Shown: positions 57,251 through 64,000 of the stretch, one piece after another
How positions within the stretch are numbered: position 1 is the stretch's first letter
Layout of the letters: each line of letters starts with the position of its first letter
Source: Chondrilla cf. caribensis
Lineage: Eukaryota > Porifera > Demospongiae > Chondrillida > Chondrillidae
Assembly: GCA_964020155.1 (NCBI GenBank)
Contig: OZ026546.1
Coordinates: forward strand, 41,001 to 105,000
Reading direction: 5' to 3'
DNA length: 64,000 nucleotides
Made by a program: the position numbers and the translations under genes
The notes under the pieces: model-generated
What the model was told of the DNA's origin: nothing
Seen by the model: only the letters and a program-made list of their open reading frames with translations
The model's database searches: none

Positions 57251-58903
57251 GCACACCAACCCCAATGAGGGGAATTGGAAACTGTAAACACTGATACAAT
57301 TTATTTACATTTTAATTGTTGTCATGTTTATTGGCTTTGGTGCAGGTCATAAACGTAAACAGAGAAATTGGGAGAATGAGGATTATTACGACAGCGATGA
57401 AGATACCTTTCTGGATCGGACAGGAACTGGTTAGTGATTGCTATCATGGACCATCTGTGTCATGTGATCATCATGTGTGGTGTGGACCATCTGTGTCGTG
57501 ATCATCGTGTGTGGTGTGGACCATCTGTGTCATGTGATCATCACCTGGTTACCACATGTCCCCACTTGGGAGCAGACTGGGTGTCTCAATCATTTCTCGA
57601 CCATAACCGCTATTTCTCATTTCTCGTGGTCGGTCACAGCAACCATAACCGCTAATTTGAACTTTGTACTTTGTCATTCATCTAGCATTGCCTGATGTGT
57701 GTGGTGTTCGTGATGTGGGGAGTGGTGGAGAAGGTGTTGGTATGAGTGAACTAAGTGTGTCCAATCAGCTTGTTGACTTGGCACCCCACCCCAGGGGTCA
57801 TATAACAGAATATCAACAAGATCGCTGACACTTCAAAGCCGACCACGATGTGGCTGTAGTGGGGGTTGCTGGGTTACTGCTGGTTGTTTGGTTACTGGTG
57901 GTTGCTGGGTTACTGGTCGTTGCTAGGTTACTGATGGTTGCTGGGTTACTGGTCGTTGCTGGTTACTGGTGGTTACTGGGTTACTAGGTTGTGTTCCCAC
58001 CGATCCCACACGTCAATCACTCTCAACCTCAACTCGTACTGTAAGTACAGCAGTTTCATCTCGGTGATAAGGAGGTTGTTGACACGTCATGATGGGATGT
58101 TTGTGTGCATATTTGATCATTTATTACTACATATCTATGTATGTATGTTCGTACGTATATTCACGTTTGTTTACTTGTTATATTCTTGTTTATCTTATCA
58201 ATGATGGTGGCTTTCTCTCTTGAAGAGTACTGTATTTTTAAGAGTTTTTTGCTAGGGCGTGGCTGTTGGTTTACTAGGGTGTGCCTGTTGGTTTACTGGG
58301 GTGTGGCTGTTGGTTTACTTGGGTGTGGCTGTTGGTTTACTTGGGTGTGGCTGTTAGTTTACTTGGGTGTGGCTGTTAGTTTACTTGGGTGTGGCTGTTA
58401 GTTTCATAAACATGGTGTTCATTGGTAACCTCATATTGTTCTTCACTTTTCTTCCTCAGTGGAGAAGAAGCGGTTGCATCGGATGAAGAGAGCTGGGAAG
58501 ATCAAGGACAAGGCAGAGACCTTCCAATCCTTAGTAAGCCGTTGCTGTCCATTAGGTGTTGTGGGTGAGAGGGACCAGGTGTTGTGGATGAGAGGGACCA
58601 GGTGTTGTGGGTGAGAGGGACCAGGTGTTGTGGGTGAGAGGGACCAGGTGTTGTGGGTGAGAGGGACCAGGTGTTGTGGGTGAGAGGGACCAGGTGTTGT
58701 GGGTGAGAGGGACCAGGTGTTGTGGGTGAGAGGGACCAGGTGTTGTGGGTGAGAGGGACCAAGTGTTATGATATTCATTTGCAGAAAATTAAACTCGAAT
58801 CATGTCAGAAGGAAATTGATGAACTGGAGAAAGCTTTGGAACAATCGAGAAGAGGTGTGTGTGTGTCTGTAGGTGTAAGTTTGGGTGTGTGTGTTTGTGT
58901 GTG

Positions 58904-58966
<63 letters not shown>

Positions 58967-60517
58967 TGTGTGTGAGTTTGTTTGTGTGTGTGTGAGTTTG
59001 TTTGCGTGTGTCAATGTGTTTGCTCTAGTTGTCACATCAAGCACTGTATGGCTCCCGCTCTTCCACACTATCCCTTAGTTGAGCAGAGTGCCAACCACGG
59101 TGGGACGGACTCACTGGAGTCATACATGAAGACTCTAGGCCACCAACTGACCAAGAGCGACAAGTATGAGATGAGGCAAAAGATACACCAAATGAGGAAG
59201 GTGGGCGGGTTGGTGGGAGGGGCTTGAGAGGGGTGTGTTGAAGTGGGAGGGGCTTGAGAGGAGTGTATTGAAGTGGGAGGGGCTGATGCGGGTACTCATC
59301 TGTCCATCCTTGGTTACCAGTTTCACATGTACACATCGTAGCAGAGGTGCATGGAGTGCGGCAAGTATTGGTGCATGTGTACACACAAATAAGAAATAAT
59401 ATATATATTATAATGCTAATTATTATAATAATGTTTATATTATTGAATTGCCTATATTGATTGCAACTCGGCCAAAGTGCTAGAATATAAGAGGATGGAG
59501 TACAGTATTGAGCTAGGGGAAGTCCCCACTTCAAATATCTAACAGAAGAATACGAATCAAAAATATGTGTATGAGTGTACTCACACGCTGAGTGTACTCA
59601 CACTATGAGTGTACTCACACTATGAGTGTACTCACACTATGAGTGTACTCACGCTATGAGTGTACTCACATTATGAGTATGTTGTCATTATACTGTATCT
59701 GCCACACCCTCTGATGTTTAGGAGGAGGGGCATTTACTCAAACTAATCAACATTGTAAGAACTCCTGGAACACCAGAATTCAAAAGGTATTTCTTCTACT
59801 TATTGTACTCTATGTACTGTGTGAACTGTGTGTACTGTGTGTACTGTATGTACTGTGTGTACTGTGTGTACTGTATGTACTGTGTGTACTGTGTGTATTA
59901 TGTGTAGTCTTTTCTCCCTCTCTGTATCATCCACAGCACTGGTCAGATGGTAGAAGTAGCTCACTCCTCTCCCGAAGTACACAAGCCCCTCCCCCCTCAT
60001 GGGAAAATCAGCAGCAGATCACAAGTCCCCAGACACAAGTCTGCAATACCTGTAGCACCTTCAGACCAGGTTGATTCCAGTAGGTTTCTGTCCCTCAAAG
60101 AGAGAATAGAACAGGCCAAGATGCAGGAAGGGAGGGATGGGGGGACTAGTGAAGAGGATGATGACGAGGGTGACAGGACCAGGGGGGCAGTGAGGAGACG
60201 TACTTCCAGTAGTGGAAGTGAAGCTTCTCAAGGAAATTCCCCCCTGATATCACCAACTGCCAAGAAGTCCCGAGTGATCGGTCCTAGCCTGCCTGCCCCA
60301 ACGCCTCCATTGGGTGATCCACTGTCTAGACCAACCTCCTCCAGTGACCCGTCTAATTCACCATCTGGCCACCATGAAATTAAATCAACCATTCGTCGGG
60401 ACAGTACAAAGGTGAATTAATCGTTTCTGTTATTGTTGAATCTAGCTAGCATGAGATCTGCTGTCCACTACAGACACACGAAGATAAAAAGACTTTTATT
60501 ACATGGTTACCACCAGA

Positions 60518-60592
<75 letters not shown>

Positions 60593-60842
60593 CGCGCGTG
60601 CGTGTGTGTGTGTGTTTGGTGTGTGTATGGTGTGTGTGTGTATGGTGTGTGTATGGTGTGTGTGTGTGTGTGTGTGTGTGCGTGCGTGTGTGTGGTGTGT
60701 TTAGTGTGTGTATGGTGTGTGTGTGTGTGAGTGTGGTGTGCTGTGTACAATATCCACTCGATAGACAATATCCGTGGTGCTTCTTCCTCCAGGTCAGAGT
60801 GGAGATGGGAGGACACACTTGAATGAAAAATTTGGTTATTAG
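53353..60842 (+). CDS. SLC4A1AP: SLC4A1AP / kanadaptin, FHA-domain protein
   Basis: Nuclear FHA protein (kidney anion exchanger adaptor) of poorly known function. Exons: 53353-53492, 53752-54151, 54781-54921, 54981-55152, 55253-55372, 55883-55952, 56013-56155, 57346-57429, 58460-58533, 58785-58854, 59079-59200, 59722-59786, 59937-60411, 60474-60519, 60793-60842; in frame to 723 aa (human about 796). The FHA domain spans roughly residues 115-230: [20 protein letters not shown], then [12 protein letters not shown] and [11 protein letters not shown], with the phosphothreonine-binding GR, SRYH and GSTHG residues. Further family blocks: [73 protein letters not shown], and the end [20 protein letters not shown] with KFGY. 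Several introns carry arrays built from their own splice sites. Confidence 0.95.
54190..54480. repeat. (GT)n tract (SLC4A1AP intron 2)
   Basis: GT-rich with TTG and GCAT interruptions. Confidence 0.95.
54540..54780. repeat. 22-bp minisatellite made of a copied 3' splice junction (SLC4A1AP intron 2)
   Basis: About ten units of GTCTACTTGTAGGCTGTGTT. The true junction is CTACTTGTAG/GCTGGGTTCT, so each unit holds acceptor plus exon-like bases. Confidence 0.92.
55124..55206. repeat. 27-bp triplication of an exon-donor junction (SLC4A1AP exon 4)
   Basis: GGAGTGATGTGGGGGATGG/GTGAGGGA occurs twice complete and a third time without the donor. Nineteen bases of each unit are exon sequence. Confidence 0.95.
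55370..55495. repeat. 63-bp direct repeat containing the donor (SLC4A1AP intron 5)
   Basis: AAG/GTAGTGTTATGCAATATT at the exon 5 end recurs as AAGGTAGTGTTGCGCAATAT and again as AAGGTAGTGTTGCACAATAT. Confidence 0.9.
55625..55882. repeat. 18-19-bp minisatellite ending at the acceptor (SLC4A1AP intron 5)
   Basis: Units TTCTCATCATGTCTTGATGC. The true junction is TTGTCATCAG/GTCTTGATTT, so one base change separates a unit from the splice site. Confidence 0.9.
56205..56560. repeat. 31-bp minisatellite (SLC4A1AP intron 7)
   Basis: About 11 units of GTGTGGTGTACAGTATGTAC plus AGGAGGGTT. Confidence 0.9.
58545..58770. repeat. 24-bp minisatellite (SLC4A1AP intron 9)
   Basis: Nine units of GGTGTTGTGGGTGAGAGGGA plus CCA, almost identical. 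Confidence 0.95.
60525..60735. repeat. (GT)n tract starting at the donor (SLC4A1AP intron 14)
   Basis: Exon 14 ends CAGAAG and GT repeats follow directly. Confidence 0.95.
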
Positions 60843-62265
60843 CAACATGTGATATTCATGTGACATTCATGTGACATAATCAAACTGCATAGCTCTTTAT
60901 TCCATGACTACCCTTCTGTAACCAGAATTACAATTATAATCATATGATATGCGTTTAATTCAGCGTTTAATATTAACAGACATCATTATCTATAATATAA
61001 TGTCTGTGACAGATTTTGGTATTCACAATGCATACAGAGTGTTCTGTTTAGGTGTATGGCTGGAACCAGCACAGACTACCAGCACCCATGCAGCCTCTGG
61101 TAGGGGGCTAGGGGTAGCACCCATGCAGCCTCTGGTGGGGGGCTAGGGGTAGCACCCATGCAGCCTCTGGTGGGGGGCTAGGGGTAGCACCCATGCAGCC
61201 TCTGGTGGGGGGCTAGGGGTTCCAGGAGGTTGTCCTGTTGTAGACATGTAATACAGGACTGGTACATTGGAGATGGAGGAAGAACCTCAAAACTCCTCCA
61301 TTCTCAGCCCTCAATGAGGTCATCTAGTGCTGCAAACAGCAGGACCTCCACAGTCTGGGGGAAGCCCACACAGTACCATGTTGGAACACACCCTAGATCT
61401 CATATCTACAGCTTGTTCAATATGTTATTATCACTAACAGTTACTCACCTAAGGTATGTACTGTATATACTGTGCAGGGTTGATATTAATGTGTACAGCA
61501 TCCCTCAAAGTTAAACTCACTGTACACTATTTAGCCTGGTGTATGTACTGGTTGACAAATGGGTACAGGTGGTACAACAGTGTGGAGCACACACTCCCAG
61601 CTCAGGACTTCATACCTATGTCAACCAGTATATACGTATACGTATATGTTAGCTTCCGTTGATTTCACAAGAATTGAAACCTTACATGAGACAGGTGCTT
61701 GGAAGTTTACAGGTCGGGACATTACAGTGAATACTCATTAATCCACCACAATTCGTTTTCAAAGAATAAGGTGGATTAACGAATTTGGTGGATTAACTGG
61801 ATATTCATTGGTACTTGTACATTATATTGGTACTGGGAATTGTGGTGGATTGAAAGGTTTGGCGGATAAAGTGGTGGTGGTGGATTAACAATAATTCACT
61901 GTATGTGAAATTAAAAATTGCTGTATGGAGTGCTTCCATGGTAACAGATGTTATAAGGGATATAAATTATCCATTTAACGAGTCTAATATTGTTGTCTAC
62001 ACATACTTGAGACTAATTTATTAAAATTAATGATATAGTTTTGGCTTAAATTGTACAAATGATGAGACTCTATTAATTAAGAAATTGACAATCTTTAATG
62101 TTCAGAACACATTGGATGCAAACACATTACAATATAATGTCATTGTAATTATTAATCAAGAGAAGAATATATTGTATGCAAGTTATTCACAATTCTGCTG
62201 TGCATAATTATAACAGTATGTACCAACGAGTTGTGAGTTATAAGTCATTGAATTCTTCTTCAGCT
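60843..62265. other. Intergenic stretch between SLC4A1AP and the PRSS-like gene
   Basis: Holds a 34-bp minisatellite (61080-61220, units around AGCACCCATGCAGCCTCTGG), a TA-flanked MITE and AT-rich DNA. A short minus-strand run near 61310-61375 reads GFPQTVEVLLFAALDDLIEG then stops. It looks protein-like but has no visible partner exons. Confidence 0.6.
61725..61901. mobile_element. TA-flanked MITE
   Basis: Starts CAGTGAATACTCATTAATCC and ends with the imperfect inverse (GGATTAACAATAATTCACTG), flanked by TA. Its CAGTG ends resemble the element at 48935, which suggests the same superfamily. Confidence 0.8.
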
Positions 62266-63333
62266 TCAAGATTCTGCAGCAGAACTAATTACACTTTCAT
62301 CATCTTCTTCTTCCTTCACTTCTTCACTTAATTGCTTAATGATTTCAAGACGCTTGTCTGTGATTCGTGACCCTACATTGCATCCGCTGTGCGAGCTGAA
62401 GTCGAGGGGAAGGTAACCCACATTGACACCAACGGCCATAAGGCCTGGTTTGATGGTGGTCCCATCCTCCAGGTGGAGGAAGTCGTTGAACAGGATTGGT
62501 CCTCCAGTGCTCCAGGTCAAGGTGTCACAATGGTAACAAAACAGCTTCTGGTTCCTCTCCCGTTCTTCATACCACGAGTGTCTAAGGAGAGAAGCACTGC
62601 AGTTGACGGTGTGGATACAGTCATCTTTGTCACTGGAGTACGACAGTATTTTGATGGGGAGATTGCTCGTGAAGTTCCTAACCATCAAACCAAGGTATTC
62701 CTCACTTTTGTTGGCCAGCACTATAAACCCGTAGTCGTTCTCAGACCATTTCCTGTGAATGTAAGAGTTTGGTACGATGACGGACTTCCAGACCATACGC
62801 TCGCCTTTGACAGTGGAGGTCTGACCCCTATAAAAGTCAAAGTTGACATGGTAAAAATCATCTTTCTTCTTATTGTACAGACAGGAAGCGGCTGTCATTG
62901 CTAGATTCGGCGCCACTAGGAACGCTGTGCACATCGTACCGGCGACGTAGCCTATAGCGGAGTAGGGGAGACGGTCCGTGTAGTCGCTACACTCCCGGTT
63001 ATCTTCACCGTAAATTCTCCTCTTGGCGGGACGGCGGCGATCTTGGTCATGGCGGGATCGTGGTAGCCATATTGACTGGGGGTTGCTTCCAGTACTGGAA
63101 CCGTCATCTAGGTCAGAAGATTGGAATGTCCAAACACTCAAAGATATATTATCTTCATAATCAACAGACATCTCCACCCATTGGAGATCCGTTTCTTCTG
63201 TACGACTATCCGTGTGCTGCTCCGTAATGTCCTCCCGCGGCTGAGGGAGTCGCTCTTCTTGTAAGTTGAGAGGAAGCGGATAGCCCCCACACAAAGTGAC
63301 TGCTAAGATAGCGAATGTCACTACGTTAGCCAT
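62266..63333 (-). CDS. Secreted inactive serine protease homologue (PRSS23/PRSS35-like)
   Basis: Chymotrypsin-fold protein of 355 aa in a single exon, as in the PRSS23/PRSS35 family. I choose ATG 63333 because it opens a signal peptide, MANVVTFAILAVTLCGGYPL; an upstream in-frame ATG (63417) would bury it. A long acidic then basic pro-region (KRRIYGEDNRECSDYTDR) precedes the fold. The site where the catalytic His belongs reads TAASC (Ser150). The Asp is kept (END200YG). The Ser region reads WSTGGP, with Thr276 in place of Ser. Two of three catalytic residues are thus replaced and activity is unlikely. It ends in an acidic tail. It is the only intronless gene among intron-rich neighbours. Confidence 0.85.
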   Translation of the reverse strand: MANVVTFAILAVTLCGGYPLPLNLQEERLPQPREDITEQHTDSRTEETDLQWVEMSVDYEDNISLSVWTFQSSDLDDGSSTGSNPQSIWLPRSRHDQDRRRPAKRRIYGEDNRECSDYTDRLPYSAIGYVAGTMCTAFLVAPNLAMTAASCLYNKKKDDFYHVNFDFYRGQTSTVKGERMVWKSVIVPNSYIHRKWSENDYGFIVLANKSEEYLGLMVRNFTSNLPIKILSYSSDKDDCIHTVNCSASLLRHSWYEERERNQKLFCYHCDTLTWSTGGPILFNDFLHLEDGTTIKPGLMAVGVNVGYLPLDFSSHSGCNVGSRITDKRLEIIKQLSEEVKEEEDDESVISSAAES

Positions 63334-63942
63334 GGAGCTTGTTGCACAGTGAACGGATAGATTCTGGCTGATCATAAATAGCAGAGCGACCGGCGAGCGC
63401 TCTTTTCTATCCGCCAAGCACCGTCAGCTCTGGATTACGTAGCGCCGGTCGCCACGGCTACTGCTCATGCTCGTCACGACCACCTGCACATCACCTCGTG
63501 CGACCTCTGCACTCATTGTGCAACCGCCACACGTGACCATAGCATCGCCACACGTGACCATAGCACATCATGTGGAGGTGCTGTACAAGTGATGTACATG
63601 CATGGCCAACAGCTGTATAAATTACTTAATCAACCATGGGCTTGAATCTGTTTCTCTGTCTCTCTCCACCTCCAAGAAGAGCCCTCCTCGAATCTAGGGC
63701 AAAATCTTTTTTGTTGTTGCTATTTTCAACTATGCTACCTCTACTTGGTTATCCTCATCATTGCTGCTTCACACACACACAGTATAATCATTGCATTTAC
63801 CACACTTCTGCCTTGTTAAGTATCTTTGTGAGTGTCACACACTATCATCACAATTTGCCCGAGGCAATTTGTGTGGACATCTCATTGTTAATTGATGAGT
63901 ATTCTTCCCTGATACTGAATGTATATTAGGTTCCTTATCTCT

Positions 63943-64000
<58 letters not shown>
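63334..64000. other. Upstream region of the PRSS-like gene and right edge
   Basis: Contains repeated CCACACGTGACCATAGCA (about 63525 and 63548, each with an E-box CACGTG) and ends in a (GT)n tract from 63945. I see no further gene. Confidence 0.6.

Noticed and set aside
61230..61514. Plus-strand frame of 94 codons and a minus-strand end reading VEVLLFAALDDLIEG
   Set aside because: Short, no start context, no further exons found on either side; kept only as a remark.
63636..63929. Frame of 97 codons near the right edge
   Set aside because: Composition is low-complexity, no motif, no splice partners.

Overview
The window is animal nuclear DNA. Its protein genes are cut by many short GT-AG introns. 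It holds animal-specific or cilium/germline genes (maelstrom, CEP120, a SHIPPO-repeat ODF3/CIMAP protein, METTL3) and a selenoprotein-type thioredoxin reductase. Genes are close together, often head-to-head or tail-to-tail. I infer a compact invertebrate genome, perhaps a sponge or other early-branching animal, but nothing in the sequence fixes the phylum.

Layout. 1-5.8 kb: a complete CYP3-type cytochrome P450 (+), whose 3' flank also occurs at positions 1-150, so a second copy probably lies just upstream. 6.5-11.7 kb: V-ATPase subunit H (-), head-to-head with an ODF3/CIMAP-like gene (+, 11.9-13.7). 14.5-18.6 kb: maelstrom (-), directly behind ribosomal protein S19 (-, 18.8-20.5), which is head-to-head with thioredoxin reductase (+, 20.8-24.4, ending Gly-Cys-Sec-Gly). 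25.5-28.3 kb: COX15 (+), tail-to-tail with mitochondrial L17 (-, 28.4-29.5), then a tRNA-Asn. 30.3-31.7 kb: ETFB (-), whose ATG is only 27 bp from that of CENATAC/CCDC84 (+, to 35.6). 36.2-40.1 kb: METTL3 (-), head-to-head with CEP120 (+, 41.0-48.3). 48.3-53.3 kb: a repeat-rich island with two partial eIF5B copies, three internal RHEB exons, SINE-like and MITE elements. 53.4-60.8 kb: SLC4A1AP/kanadaptin (+). 62.3-63.3 kb: an intronless secreted PRSS23/35-like pseudoprotease (-).

The genes do not form one pathway. Several serve mitochondria or redox balance (TXNRD, COX15, MRPL17, ETFB), several serve cilia or sperm (CEP120, ODF3), and several serve RNA control (METTL3, CENATAC, MAEL, tRNA). 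The most unusual feature is in the introns. Nearly every long intron carries a minisatellite or a (GT)n tract, and many of these start at, or contain copies of, the real splice site together with a few flanking exon bases. The arrays therefore look like tandem amplifications of splice junctions and lay out rows of potential decoy splice sites. A probable U12-type intron in the reductase gene is a second point of interest. All exon borders were placed by eye from homology, codon phase and GT/AG; for every gene the exon lengths give an open frame.
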